46,974 bases of DNA from an uncultured Oscillibacter sp. (GCA_910583695.1 CAJTZL010000017.1:1-46974), one strand, 5' to 3'; shown: positions 31,565 to 40,784, counted from the first letter of the stretch. The notes: generated by a model not told the origin, from the letters alone. A program made the numbers and translations.

Positions 31565-31625
31565 CTCCTTCCCCGTCTCCCGTCCTTCGTCCCTCGTCTC
31601 CCGTCCCGCGTCCTTCGTCCCCCCG
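31565..31625. repeat. Degenerate short G-rich repeat between SEDS and PBP genes
   Basis: On the minus strand units such as GGACGAAGGACG and GGGACGGGAGACG recur about every 12-15 bases. No frame or promoter is evident. It may be a slipped-strand microsatellite in the intercistronic gap. Confidence 0.45.
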
Positions 31626-31708
31626 CAGGGGAGGGGGAATGCTCAAGGGGGGACTGGTCCCCCCTTGAAGGGAGGCGGAGGAAACGGAGCGGAACGGATG
31701 CCCGGCTT

Positions 31709-33424
31709 TCAGCCGAGCGGAGTGGAGCGCAGTTTCTGACGCCGGATCGCGAAGCTGGCATTTTCCCGGGTATCCGCGGCCTTCAAAAAGGCCAGCAGGC
31801 CCCAGGCGGACATCATGGCGGAGCCGCCGTTGGAGACGAAGGGGAACGTCACCCCCGTCAGGGGCAGGAGGTCCACCGACCCGAAGACGTTCAGGCAGGT
31901 CTGAAACACCAACAGCGACCCGGCGGCACAGGCGGCCAGGCAGTAGAAGCTGCTCCGCCCCGCCCGGCAGGCCCGGACGGTGAAGAAGGCCAGGGCCGCA
32001 ATGGCCCCCACGGCAAAAAAGGCGATGACCAGCCCCCACTCCTCACAGAGCATGCCGAAAACCAGATCGGTGTCCGCCGCCGGGACCCGGTGAAGCCAGC
32101 CGTTTCCGGCCCCCATGCCCAAAAGGCCTCCGGAGGCTGCGGCGGACATGGTGCGGGTCTGTTGGTAGCCCCGGCCGGAGGCGTCCGCCCAGGCGTGACC
32201 CCAGGCGGCGAAGCGGTCCAGAATGTAGGGCTTGAACTTCACGATCAGCCCCGCGCCGAACACCGCCCCGCCGCAGATGAGGGAGAGCGCCGCAAAGTCC
32301 CCGGAGCGAAGATAGGCCAGCACCAGGAAGGTGACGAAGAACACCGCCGCCGTGCCGAAGTCGCTCATCAGCCCCAGAAGGCCCACGCAGACCCCGGTGA
32401 GGACGATGAAGAGGGTCAGGTTCCGCTTGCGGAAGAGCCGTTCCAGCGTGGCGGACCCGGCAAAGATATAGCAGATCTTGGCAATCTCCGAGGGCTGGAA
32501 GCTGAGGGGGCCCAGGGAGATCCAGTTCACCGCGCCGTACTTCCGGTTTCCCAGCACCAGGGTCACGGCCAAAAGGCCGATGGAGGCCGCCGCCATAACC
32601 CAGCGGTTCCGCTGGACCCGGCCCAGGTCCCGGAGGAAAATTCCCAAGGTCAAAAACAGCCCCAGCCCCAGAAGCACCGCCAGCAGCTGCTTATAAAGGC
32701 TCCCCGGCGCGCTGGAGGCCGTCACCGCCAGGGAGAGGGTGGAGAGGAAAAAGGCAATGGTCTCCAGCTCGAAGCCCACGCAGCGGCTGAGCCGCAGGAC
32801 GGCGGCATAGAGCCACATCACCGCCGTCAGCCCTAAAAAGGCCAGGGAAACGGCGGGGGCGGCCTCTCCCCCGGCGGATATCATCAGCTGGACGCAGGTC
32901 AGAAGCTGGAAGACGGTGATCCAGAGGAAGGAGGGCCACATGGCGGCGGGGCGCTCCGCCCGGCGCTTCTCCGCCAGCTCCTCCCGCTCCTCCACGGTCT
33001 GGGGCAGAAACAGCAGGGGCACGCCCCCCAGCTCTACCCGGTCCCCCATCCGGATGGGGGCGGAATGCTCCACCTTCTCTCCGTTGAGGAGAACGCCCCC
33101 CTTGGAATCCAGGTCGTAGAGGGTCCACTCCCCCTCCTCGTTCCGGCAGAGGGCGGCATGCTGGCGAGAGACGCTGGGGTAGTTCAGCCGCACGTCGGCG
33201 CTCTTCCCCCGGCCCAGGATGTTCTCCCAGTGGGTCAGGGGGACGGAGCCCCCGCCGGGGAGGCTCAGCTGGCCCCAGGTCTCCGGGGTGCGGGGGGCCC
33301 GGAGGAGGGATTTGACGGCCCGCCAGAGGATGGCCCCCGCCAGCAGCGGGAAGAGGAAGCGGACAAAGGCGGTATAGAAGGTCCCAACGGCGGGGTACGC
33401 CGCCAGGAGCTCAGGCAAGGTCAT
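31709..33424 (-). CDS. FHA domain-SEDS (FtsW/RodA) fusion, glycan polymerase
   Basis: A 571-residue protein. A first membrane segment (about 15-35) is followed by an FHA domain (about 50-140) with ILGRGKSADVRL, SVSRQHA and the LNGEKV region, which binds phospho-threonine. A SEDS polytopic domain (about 160-560) then carries family motifs: LGPLSFQPSEIAKI, SDFGTAAVF and TFPFVSNGGSAMM. SEDS proteins polymerise lipid II with a class B PBP partner, here the next gene. The FHA module suggests control by a Ser/Thr kinase; in other bacteria the FHA protein is separate. The start ATG 33424 has AAAGGAGG upstream. Confidence 0.93.
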   Translation of the reverse strand: MTLPELLAAYPAVGTFYTAFVRFLFPLLAGAILWRAVKSLLRAPRTPETWGQLSLPGGGSVPLTHWENILGRGKSADVRLNYPSVSRQHAALCRNEEGEWTLYDLDSKGGVLLNGEKVEHSAPIRMGDRVELGGVPLLFLPQTVEEREELAEKRRAERPAAMWPSFLWITVFQLLTCVQLMISAGGEAAPAVSLAFLGLTAVMWLYAAVLRLSRCVGFELETIAFFLSTLSLAVTASSAPGSLYKQLLAVLLGLGLFLTLGIFLRDLGRVQRNRWVMAAASIGLLAVTLVLGNRKYGAVNWISLGPLSFQPSEIAKICYIFAGSATLERLFRKRNLTLFIVLTGVCVGLLGLMSDFGTAAVFFVTFLVLAYLRSGDFAALSLICGGAVFGAGLIVKFKPYILDRFAAWGHAWADASGRGYQQTRTMSAAASGGLLGMGAGNGWLHRVPAADTDLVFGMLCEEWGLVIAFFAVGAIAALAFFTVRACRAGRSSFYCLAACAAGSLLVFQTCLNVFGSVDLLPLTGVTFPFVSNGGSAMMSAWGLLAFLKAADTRENASFAIRRQKLRSTPLG

Positions 33425-33621
33425 GGACCGGCCTCCTTTCGGAGAGATGATAGTTCAGCATACCATGCTTTTCTAAAAAAATCTACCGGAAATCGAAAGG
33501 GGCGGCTCTGGGGCGGGAAGAAAACGCGGAAGAACCGCCAAAAATTTCCGGTGGTCCCTTCACTTTTTCGGCATTGTGCCGATATATGTAATATAAAATT
33601 TTGCTCAGGGGGGTATTGGAA

Positions 33622-34746
33622 ATGGATTCAGCCAGCGGTTCCGCCGGTCTCGGCGCGTATGTGCAGTTCGGAAAATGGACCTTTAAAAACGTCACGGACC
33701 AGCTCCGGAAGGTGACGGACCCGGAGGAGGTCCGGAAGTTCCAGGAGAACTGCGTGATCTTCAACCCCACGGTGGAGGAGCAGAAGGACCGCTTTCAGGC
33801 GGAGTTCAGCGACTTCGCTATGGACAGAAGCCCCGTGATCTCCGACGTGAAGCGGGAGGTATACGCCCAGACGGAGGCCGCCATCGGCCAATTCCTTGAC
33901 GGGACGATTTCGGCGGAGGATCTGGCCAATACCTATCAGGCCTTGTCCGACCGGCTTATGGACGCCTGTAAGGACCGGGGGTATCCCTGCCCCCTTTGGG
34001 GCGGCATGATGGGCCCTGCCTTCCAGGAGACCTTTTACGGCGAGTTCCGCCGCATGGTCCTGGATGAGGCCGTGAACCGGAACAACGCCGAGGGGAGGCT
34101 GTACATCACCGGGGAAATGACCGCCCAGCGGAACTGGAAGTATTACAATTCGGACTATTACTACCGGAGCGAGGAGGCCATTTCCGCCCTGACGGAGAAG
34201 TTTAATACCATGGCGGAGGAGCGGGGCTGGGAGGATGCGGCTTCCGTCCCGGACTACAAGGCCAAGGGCCTGAACCTCTATCACAACTTCAATTCCGCCC
34301 TGTCCAACCACTTCAACGTGGACGACCAGTTTGTTATAAACCCGGACCTGGCTCCGCCCAGGGATTTCCGCTGGTTCTACCAGTCCGGCGGAAACAGCGG
34401 GGACAGGGGCTTCGTCACGTCCCTCACCGTCAAACACCCGGACGGCACCACGACCTTCATTGATTACACCAAGCCGGGCTTTGACTCCACGGACCCCGCC
34501 AAGGGCGCCACCTGGGCCGCCTACAAGGACGAGGGCGGAACGTGGCGGTACCGGACCGCCGATTTTACCTACGACTTCTCCAGGGACGATCTGAAAAATG
34601 CGGCCGGCCTCTTGAAATTCTCCGGACAGCCCGGCGGGGCCCAGGAGGCCGTGAACCGGTTTTTGCAAAATCTCCAGCTCTATCCCGGCGGCTATTTCAG
34701 CCGCTTTCCCCAACACGGAAATCTGGGCATGAACCTGCGGGCGTAG
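33622..34746 (+). CDS. Hypothetical protein, first of an uncharacterised three-gene group
   Basis: A 374-residue soluble protein with no signal peptide or membrane segment and no family I recognise. It is rich in aromatic and acidic residues, with a helical N-terminal half and a C-terminal half containing FVTSLTVKHPDGTTTFIDYT, which suggests beta structure. The start ATG 33622 has AGGGGGG eight bases upstream. The following gene starts 28 bases after its stop, and the third gene 35 bases later, implying one operon. A candidate -10 TAATAT lies near 33588. Confidence 0.75.
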   Translation: MDSASGSAGLGAYVQFGKWTFKNVTDQLRKVTDPEEVRKFQENCVIFNPTVEEQKDRFQAEFSDFAMDRSPVISDVKREVYAQTEAAIGQFLDGTISAEDLANTYQALSDRLMDACKDRGYPCPLWGGMMGPAFQETFYGEFRRMVLDEAVNRNNAEGRLYITGEMTAQRNWKYYNSDYYYRSEEAISALTEKFNTMAEERGWEDAASVPDYKAKGLNLYHNFNSALSNHFNVDDQFVINPDLAPPRDFRWFYQSGGNSGDRGFVTSLTVKHPDGTTTFIDYTKPGFDSTDPAKGATWAAYKDEGGTWRYRTADFTYDFSRDDLKNAAGLLKFSGQPGGAQEAVNRFLQNLQLYPGGYFSRFPQHGNLGMNLRA

Positions 34747-34774
34747 CCCCAGGCGGCTCGAAAGGAGAACCCCT

Positions 34775-37021
34775 ATGATTTCTATCCGCAGTCATCGGCC
34801 CGGGGCCGTTTCCACTCCCGCAGCTCCCTCCGCCGTCCAGCCGGAGGCCCGGGCAGAAAAGCAGAAGGCGGCATATGCTCCGGCCTGTCCGGAAGATGGC
34901 GTGACCATCTCCCCGGAGGCCCGGGCGGCTATGGCGAGGCAGGCGGCGTCGGCCGGGGATGTGCCGGAGGAGCTACCCGACACTCCTGAAGCCGCCCCAT
35001 TTCCCTCCTTCGCCGATGCGTTCAGCCAAGTGACCGAAAAATATTCCAGTCAGATTCGGGCCTATTACGCCAAGGAGCACGAGGAAAACCTGTCTCACTC
35101 CGACCCTTACGCCCACGTTTGGAACAAGTACAAGAACCCGGATTCCCCAGACTTCCGGGCCTGTCTTTCAGAGAATGAGCGGGCCTGGGCCTATGACCAT
35201 GAGCTTGATCTTCTGCATGGTGGAAAGCACCTGCAAATGAGCAATCCCTACGCCTTCCCCGACGGAGCGCCCACGCTGTCCGCCGCGGCGGCAGAGGCCA
35301 ATCAGGCGTGCCGGGAACAGCTCAATCTGGCGCTTCAGGATATCCTGATGAAGAATGAAATCGAGCTTCCCAAGGACGCGGCGTTCTCCTTGACGGTGGA
35401 TGAGACCTATACCATCCATGTGACCGGACTGGAGGACGAGGAGCTGACCGCCGCGCTGGAGGAGGCGCTGAACCGGGGCGAGAACGGGAAGAACCTGTAC
35501 GGGCATCTCAAGGTAAGCGTGCCCGACGGCGACCCCCTGCGCGTAGACTACAAAGACGGACGCCTCTCCCCGGTCGATCAGGAGCGTGAGTGGGACGACG
35601 CCTCCCTCCGGGAGATGAAGAAACAAGCGGGTCCGGCCTGGACCCGGTACTCCGCGGTCTACGACCCCCATCAGGGGCCGATGAATGACAAAATTCTGAC
35701 CCTGGACTCCGAGTTCGTTCATGACCAGGAGCAATTTGACCGCCTGTGCTCCGCTGTGCGGATGGGCGCCCGGGAGGCCATTGAGGAATATTACAGCACC
35801 CAAAAAGGGACTTTGAAAGAGCAGGAGGTCCCGGTTGAGGATGCCCCGGCTGAGGATACCCTGGCTGAGAATACCCGTATCGCTCCTGTCACCGTGCACA
35901 CGCTGGAGGGGCCCGTTGAAGTCCAGCCACTCTCCGAAGCGGACGAGGCGGATGCGGAAGAAACCACGTTTTCCAGCCACTTTTGGGCAATTCATAATCA
36001 GCTTATGGCCAAGTATGCCATTGTCAAAGAGTACTACGCAAAGCAGCACGCGGAAAACATGCGATTTCGCGACCCGAAAAAGCACATTCAGGACAAATAT
36101 ATCAACTATCGTTCCCCATATTTCCGCAGCGACCTGACGGAAGAGGAACGAAAGCTCTGCGTAAAGCAGGAGACAGCCTACCTTAACGGCTGGCATCTCC
36201 AAACAAGCCATTACGACGTTGCTCTGCGTGAAGACGGCGGCTGTTCGTGGCGTGAAATTCAAATCAACGCCATCAATGAGGTGCGAAGCCAGACCGCCCA
36301 GTCGGTGGACGACCTGCTCCAGAAAAACGGAATCACCCTTCCGGAAGGGGCGTCCTTCAAGATGAATGTGAACCCCTATGATTACTACATCCATGTGGAA
36401 GGGCTGGAGGATGAGGAACTGACCCAGGCCATTGAGCAGGCCCTGAACGTTGGCGAGAACGGGAAACGGCTCTATCAGCATATCGAGTTCAGCAACCCAG
36501 CTGGCTTTAACCTCCCAACTTACTCTCAGTATGAAGGAGCGAATATCTGGAAGCGGTCTCTCTACTTAGCCACAGAAGCGCTGACCGGGTATGATATCCG
36601 AACCCTGGAGCGCCACGACGGGACCTTCTGGACGCCGGATGGCCGGGATTTGTGGGACGTTTTGTGCAAGGCAGACACTGCGGGCAAGTACAACCTGACC
36701 GCCCATGCCGCCATCTACCGCCAACTGGCCGTCTACGGCTGGGACAGCACGCCGGACGCCTGGCGGGGCCTGACCTGGCAGGACGGGAAGCTCTATCAGC
36801 CCGACGAGCTCCGGGGCGAGCGGGCGGAGAGTGACTGGCAGAAGCAGATTCTTGAGGAGGCAGATGCCGATTGGGCCAACCTCCTGGCCAGACGTGAGGC
36901 GATTCTGCAAAAGGAGGCGGCGGACCGCGCCGCCGGAATCACGTCCGCCAGCCACTTTGGTCCCCGCAAGCCCTCTGAGTTTACGGACGAGGAACTGCTG
37001 CTCCGCCACCGGATGATCTAA
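34775..37021 (+). CDS. Hypothetical protein with a duplicated ~175-residue domain
   Basis: A 748-residue protein. The N terminus has a low-complexity stretch with DGVTISPEARAAM, a pattern seen near the N terminus of flagellar-associated and related proteins. Two homologous copies follow. Copy one (about 80-260) includes IRAYYAKEHEENLSHSDPY, GLEDEELTAALEEALNRG and ENGKNLYGHL. Copy two (about 400-580) includes VKEYYAKQHAENMRFRDP, GLEDEELTQAIEQALNVG and ENGKRLYQHI. The domain may correspond to DUF4885 (recalled, uncertain). A C-terminal acidic/coiled segment ends the protein. The start ATG 34775 has AAAGGAG upstream. No enzyme motif is visible. Confidence 0.8.
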   Translation: MISIRSHRPGAVSTPAAPSAVQPEARAEKQKAAYAPACPEDGVTISPEARAAMARQAASAGDVPEELPDTPEAAPFPSFADAFSQVTEKYSSQIRAYYAKEHEENLSHSDPYAHVWNKYKNPDSPDFRACLSENERAWAYDHELDLLHGGKHLQMSNPYAFPDGAPTLSAAAAEANQACREQLNLALQDILMKNEIELPKDAAFSLTVDETYTIHVTGLEDEELTAALEEALNRGENGKNLYGHLKVSVPDGDPLRVDYKDGRLSPVDQEREWDDASLREMKKQAGPAWTRYSAVYDPHQGPMNDKILTLDSEFVHDQEQFDRLCSAVRMGAREAIEEYYSTQKGTLKEQEVPVEDAPAEDTLAENTRIAPVTVHTLEGPVEVQPLSEADEADAEETTFSSHFWAIHNQLMAKYAIVKEYYAKQHAENMRFRDPKKHIQDKYINYRSPYFRSDLTEEERKLCVKQETAYLNGWHLQTSHYDVALREDGGCSWREIQINAINEVRSQTAQSVDDLLQKNGITLPEGASFKMNVNPYDYYIHVEGLEDEELTQAIEQALNVGENGKRLYQHIEFSNPAGFNLPTYSQYEGANIWKRSLYLATEALTGYDIRTLERHDGTFWTPDGRDLWDVLCKADTAGKYNLTAHAAIYRQLAVYGWDSTPDAWRGLTWQDGKLYQPDELRGERAESDWQKQILEEADADWANLLARREAILQKEAADRAAGITSASHFGPRKPSEFTDEELLLRHRMI

Positions 37022-37056
37022 CACTTTGCGTCCACAGCCCGAAAGGAGGCCCTGCC

Positions 37057-37797
37057 ATGTCCGACATGCAAGTGAACCACACCGCCGCTTCCGCGGCCTC
37101 CTCCGCGGCCGCCGCCCGGCAGAGCCGGAGCGCCGCGCAGGACTCCCCTTCCCAGACGCAGGAGCGGGAGGACCCCTCCTTCACCATTTACGAAATGATG
37201 AAGGAGGCCCGGGAAAAGGCGGACGCCGCCCGGGAGAAGTTCAACAGCATCAAGCCCAAGCCCCGCTACGGCGACGCGCCCCTGGAGGCCTATTCCCGGC
37301 TGGCCCGGGCCAAGCGGCCCGCGGAGGTCAACGCCGCCGCCGGATACGCCCGGCGGCAGATCGCCCGGCTGAAAGCCGCCAAGCAGACGGACCCGGACAA
37401 CGCCAAGCGCATCCAGGCCGCCATCAACCAGCTTCAAAAGGCCGTCCAGCGGGCGGGAAAGAAAAACCGGGACCTGGACCGGGAGAAAATCGCCCAGGCC
37501 CGGCAGAAAAAACTCGTGCAGGAGAAGCGGTCCCGGGAAGCCCGCCGCCAGAAGCAGGAGCTTCTGCGGAAGCAGGCCATGCGGCGGATTCGGGAATCCG
37601 GCTATCTCCGGGAGGCAGAGGTGGACAATCGCATGCAGGCGCAGATTGCCGCCGTGGACATGGAGCTCCGGGAGCAGGCCCGGAAGCTGGCCTCCTCCAT
37701 CCAGCCCTCCATGGAATCGGTGGCCCAGCAGTACGCCGCGGGAGCCGCGGCGGCCCCGGAAACGCCTCCGGGGGGAGAGATTGACCTGCAGGCGTAA
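37057..37797 (+). CDS. Hypothetical basic coiled-coil protein
   Basis: A 246-residue protein with an Ala/Ser-rich N terminus, then a long helical, Arg/Lys/Gln-rich coiled coil (about 85-215) and a Gly/Pro-rich tail. The start ATG 37057 has AAAGGAGG upstream. It is the third gene of the 33.6-37.8 kb group. A scaffold or nucleic-acid-contacting role is possible from charge, but no family was recognised. Confidence 0.75.
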   Translation: MSDMQVNHTAASAASSAAAARQSRSAAQDSPSQTQEREDPSFTIYEMMKEAREKADAAREKFNSIKPKPRYGDAPLEAYSRLARAKRPAEVNAAAGYARRQIARLKAAKQTDPDNAKRIQAAINQLQKAVQRAGKKNRDLDREKIAQARQKKLVQEKRSREARRQKQELLRKQAMRRIRESGYLREAEVDNRMQAQIAAVDMELREQARKLASSIQPSMESVAQQYAAGAAAAPETPPGGEIDLQA

Positions 37798-37837
37798 GGC
37801 AGCCTGCCGCACATCGAACCATCGGAAGGAAGCGAAC

Positions 37838-38080
37838 ATTCACGGCCCTGCGAATCGGCGGCTCCCCCAGGTCTGCCCGGAGGAGATCCTCCCGGAACTC
37901 TGGAACCGCTGTGACGAGGCCCTTGACGGGAATATGGCCGCCATCACGGCTTGCATGGCCGGACCCGGAGAGTGGAGCGCGGTCAACAATCAGTTTATAG
38001 CTGAAATCAACGATCACATTTGGTCCCCGGCCAAAAAGGCCGCGTACCGCCGCAGGGAGAATGCCGCCGTCAGGAAAAAG
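37838..38080 (+). pseudogene. Possible remnant of a small gene
   Basis: The frame encoding EEILPELWNRCDEALDGNM and IAEINDHIWSPAKKAAYRR looks protein-like and lies after GGAAGGAAG. It has no ATG/GTG/TTG start there (only ATT at 37838) and no stop before the terminator at 38082. It may be a gene end altered by mutation, or chance. Confidence 0.22.
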
Positions 38081-38081
38081 A

Positions 38082-38152
38082 GCTCCCTTGGACGGGAGGG
38101 CCGTAAGCGTCAAAGGCGCAAACGGCCCTCTTGTCCAAGGGAGCCTTTTCGT
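38082..38152. terminator. Long bidirectional terminator
   Basis: GCTCCCTTGGAC (38082-38093) pairs with GTCCAAGGGAGC (38133-38144), enclosing GAGGGCCGT/ACGGCCCTC. AAAAAG lies to the left and CTTTTCGTTTTC to the right, so it can stop RNA from both the + group and the - gene ending at 38198. Confidence 0.85.
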
Positions 38153-38197
38153 TTTCTCCCGGCGAAAGGGCATGCCGGGTCCGGGGCCCGCTCCGCT

Positions 38198-38899
38198 TCA
38201 ATGGAGCGCAATGTAATCCTCCACCGCCCGGTGGTATGCGTCCAGCGAGTCGGTCATGCGCTCCGTCCGGCGGCCCAGCACCAAATCGGGCAGATACAAC
38301 GGCTGTTTGCCGCCCGCCGTCATGGCGCGGACACAGCCGATGCAGTACACCGCTACACTGCCGCAGGGCATCTGTGCCGCCCGCTTTTTGTGGAATGCCG
38401 TCACCTGCTCATTGGGGATGCGGGAATAGAAGGTGTCGCCGCAGCAGATGGATTTCATCCCGCTGTGTTCGGATTCCACAATTTCAATTCCCATCTTCCG
38501 CAGGACGCCCCGCACGGCGGCGTGGACCTGGGGCTTTTGGCGGAAGGAGCAGGAGTCATGAACGGAGACGGTCAACCCCTCCCAGCGGGGGAGGGTCAAG
38601 CCCTCCAGGCTGTTTAAAACCTCCCAGACGCTGATGGTCCGGATGCCCGGATACAGGGAGCGGAAGCGGCGGTCACAGCCGGCGCAGTTGTTGATGATGA
38701 CGGCTCCCTCCGGCAGGCCGGGGTCGTGGTGACAGCAGACGTCGTGGTACTTGACATCCCCCAGGTGCTGCCGCAGCATGGCCAGCATGGGCTCAATCAG
38801 GTGGGGCTTGTAGACGCTCATGGCACAGCCGGGGTTGAACCAGCACTTCTCCGGGTGGATGTCCTCCATCCGGATGCTGGGGAGCACGCTTCCCTTCAT
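38198..38899 (-). CDS. (Fe-S)-binding CCG-domain protein, heterodisulfide-reductase-like
   Basis: A 233-residue protein with two cysteine-rich CCG-type halves. The first has PGCAMSVYKP, CCHHDPG and NNCAGCDRRF; the second has HDSCSFR, SICCGDTF and YCIGCVRA. Such domains bind Fe-S or zinc centres in HdrB, succinate dehydrogenase and lactate oxidation subunits and pass electrons. No membrane segment is seen. The start ATG 38899 overlaps the DUF4317 stop (ATGA). The partner enzyme is not in the window, so the reaction is unknown. Confidence 0.85.
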   Translation of the reverse strand: MKGSVLPSIRMEDIHPEKCWFNPGCAMSVYKPHLIEPMLAMLRQHLGDVKYHDVCCHHDPGLPEGAVIINNCAGCDRRFRSLYPGIRTISVWEVLNSLEGLTLPRWEGLTVSVHDSCSFRQKPQVHAAVRGVLRKMGIEIVESEHSGMKSICCGDTFYSRIPNEQVTAFHKKRAAQMPCGSVAVYCIGCVRAMTAGGKQPLYLPDLVLGRRTERMTDSLDAYHRAVEDYIALH

Positions 38900-40038
38900 G
38901 CCTCCGCCTCCAGCTCCACGGGAAGGCCGTTGACCTCCACGCCCTCCCCGGCGGGGATGAGGAGGTATTTCCGCCCGTCGATGATCCGGGTTTCCACCAG
39001 ATAGCTGTAGGCCGGGTCAATGGAGATGGTGGCCTGCTCCGTCTTCACGTCGAAGCGCTTGACGTCAATGAGGTTTTCCGGGTTCATGGCCGCGCCGCCG
39101 AAGGCCTGCCCGCACTGCTCCTGGAAGGCGGCGGCCCGCTCCTCCGGCACGCCGCAGTCCCGGAGGATGCCCCCGATCTCCCCGGCGGAGAGGGCCAGGG
39201 GCTCCGCCTCCTTGTCCTCCCGGTTGGCCTCGATCTTCTCCAGAAGCCGCCCGTGGACCGCCTGGACCACCTCCAGGCTGCACGCCTCCTCCAGGGCCCC
39301 GGCCAGGGCCCCCTGGAAGGCCTCCTTCTGCTCCGCGGCGGACATGGGGGGCTCCGTGCGGAACAGGGCGTTCAGGAACTCCTGGTGAATCTGGTCCGGC
39401 TTCCGGGCGTAGAAGAGGGCGTTGTAGATATTGGCCGCCCGGTCGTCAAAGGCGGGGAAGAGGAAGCCCAGGTCCGGGGGGGAGACAATCTGTCCGGCGG
39501 CGCAGCCGTGGAACTCGTTCTCCCCAGGGAAGTAACCCAGCTCCATTTTGCAGTTTTTCACCGGGCAGACGCTGCATAGGATGTAGGAGAAGACCTCGTC
39601 GGATCCGTCGGTGTCGATCTCCCCGTCCCTCCCCCGGCGGGGCACGTCGTAGGCGTCGTGGGCCAGGAGAAGCAGGTAATTGCTGTCCCCCATGTCCAGG
39701 GCGTCGATAACGGTGCGGTAGAAGGTCTCCCGGATTTCCCCGTCCCTGAGTTCGGACTCCCGGAGGGCGGAGAGGAGGCGGTGCTCGTCGCTGTCCGCCA
39801 CCTGAGCCGTGGAGAAGACCACGTCGATGAGGTTTTTCCCCAGGGACCCGGAGAGGGATTTTTTCAGGAGGCTCAGGTACTTCTCCGCCTCCTCCTGGGG
39901 CATGTTCCCCAGGGACTCGTCCAGATAGGAGATGATCTCCCGGCTGGACCCGTTGACATAGCAGCCGTAAACCCGGCTGACGGCGGATTTCTCCGGCCGG
40001 AAACGGCGGCGCAGTTCGCCGACTTCTTTTTGATTCAT
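38896..40038 (-). CDS. DUF4317 protein
   Basis: A 380-residue soluble protein matching the DUF4317 pattern of Clostridia (LRRRFRPEKSAVSRVYGCYV at the N terminus, then SLLKKSLSGSLGKNLIDVVF; recalled family). A CSVCPVKNCKMELGYFPGEN segment has closely spaced cysteines that might bind a metal. The start ATG 40038 has GAGAGGA upstream. It lies between a small membrane protein and the Fe-S protein, overlapping the latter. Function is unknown. Confidence 0.85.
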   Translation of the reverse strand: MNQKEVGELRRRFRPEKSAVSRVYGCYVNGSSREIISYLDESLGNMPQEEAEKYLSLLKKSLSGSLGKNLIDVVFSTAQVADSDEHRLLSALRESELRDGEIRETFYRTVIDALDMGDSNYLLLLAHDAYDVPRRGRDGEIDTDGSDEVFSYILCSVCPVKNCKMELGYFPGENEFHGCAAGQIVSPPDLGFLFPAFDDRAANIYNALFYARKPDQIHQEFLNALFRTEPPMSAAEQKEAFQGALAGALEEACSLEVVQAVHGRLLEKIEANREDKEAEPLALSAGEIGGILRDCGVPEERAAAFQEQCGQAFGGAAMNPENLIDVKRFDVKTEQATISIDPAYSYLVETRIIDGRKYLLIPAGEGVEVNGLPVELEAEA

Positions 40039-40095
40039 GGTTCTTTCCTCTCTTTCCGGCGGAGAGCCGCCGGGATGCTGCCGTCCCTGCGGCCC

Positions 40096-40479
40096 TCAGC
40101 TGCCGTTCATCACGCAGGAAACGCCCCGCTCCCGCAGGGCCGCCTCCATATCCGCGGGCAGGGCCAGCTTTGCGGTGCGGTAGCCCTTGTAAAAGACCCG
40201 CCTGGTCTTTCCGTTCTTCCGCACCACCTTGACCGTCAGGCCGTAGGACAGCTTGTGCTCCAGCTCCCAGGAGCTGTACTGCAGCTCCACCCGTTCGATC
40301 TCCTCCAGGGGAACGGGATACGGCAGGCCGGTGTTCAGCACCAGACAGCCGTTTTCGAAGAAAAAGGCCCCGGCGCCCTTCCGGTTCCGGTACCTCCCCC
40401 GGGCCGCGGCAAACACCGCCAGGATGACAAGCGGAGGACCAAACGAGAGAACCGTGCCGATGAGCTTCCACCAGTCCAT
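40096..40479 (-). CDS. Small membrane-anchored hypothetical protein
   Basis: A 127-residue protein with one N-terminal membrane segment (LIGTVLSFGPPLVILAVFAA) and a PH-like basic domain (FFENGCLVLNTGLPYPVPLE, then KNGKTRRVFYKGYRTAKL). It starts at ATG 40479, with AAGGGATG upstream, and its promoter is at 40519. It is first in the operon with DUF4317 and the Fe-S protein. Its role is not known. Confidence 0.7.
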   Translation of the reverse strand: MDWWKLIGTVLSFGPPLVILAVFAAARGRYRNRKGAGAFFFENGCLVLNTGLPYPVPLEEIERVELQYSSWELEHKLSYGLTVKVVRKNGKTRRVFYKGYRTAKLALPADMEAALRERGVSCVMNGS

Positions 40480-40518
40480 TTCAAGACATCCCTTCCGTCC
40501 GCAGGCTGAGATAGAACA

Positions 40519-40547
40519 AGTATACCACTGCGCCCCGGTGAAAGCAA
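40519..40547 (-). promoter_or_regulatory. Promoter of the 40479-38198 operon
   Basis: On the minus strand TTGCTT (40547-40542), a 17-base spacer and TATACT (40524-40519) lie 40 bases upstream of the ATG. Confidence 0.8.
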
Positions 40548-40714
40548 CCGTTTCTTTTCCGGAGGAGTGTTCGACGGCGCACTTTGCAGGAGGCACGGGG
40601 CCCAGGGGCGGCCCCGCGTGAGACGCCTATGCAGGATACCGTCTCCGAATGCCCCCTCTCCCGGTCTTGGCCCCCTGCGGCGTGTAAATTTCCTGTAAAG
40701 AACCCGGCATTTCC

Positions 40715-40744
40715 TTGCGAAAGGGGGTGCTTTTGTGCTAAAAT
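40715..40744 (+). promoter_or_regulatory. Promoter of the DUF1538 gene
   Basis: TTGCGA (40715-40720), 18-base spacer, TAAAAT (40739-40744) with a preceding TGC (extended -10). It overlaps the upstream ATG at 40743, which argues for the downstream GTG start. Confidence 0.65.
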
Positions 40745-40784
40745 GGAACCCGGCAAAACAAAACGCATGAAGGAGGCGGGACCC

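Noticed and set aside
30338..32836. 832-codon open frame on the + strand
   Set aside because: It is antisense to the PBP and FHA-SEDS genes, rich in Gly/His/Pro/Gln from GC-rich codon positions, and lacks a ribosome site.
36981..37839. Minus-strand frames over the coiled-coil gene
   Set aside because: Composition is Gly/Leu/His-rich antisense of GC-rich codons; the + frame has a ribosome site and operon context.
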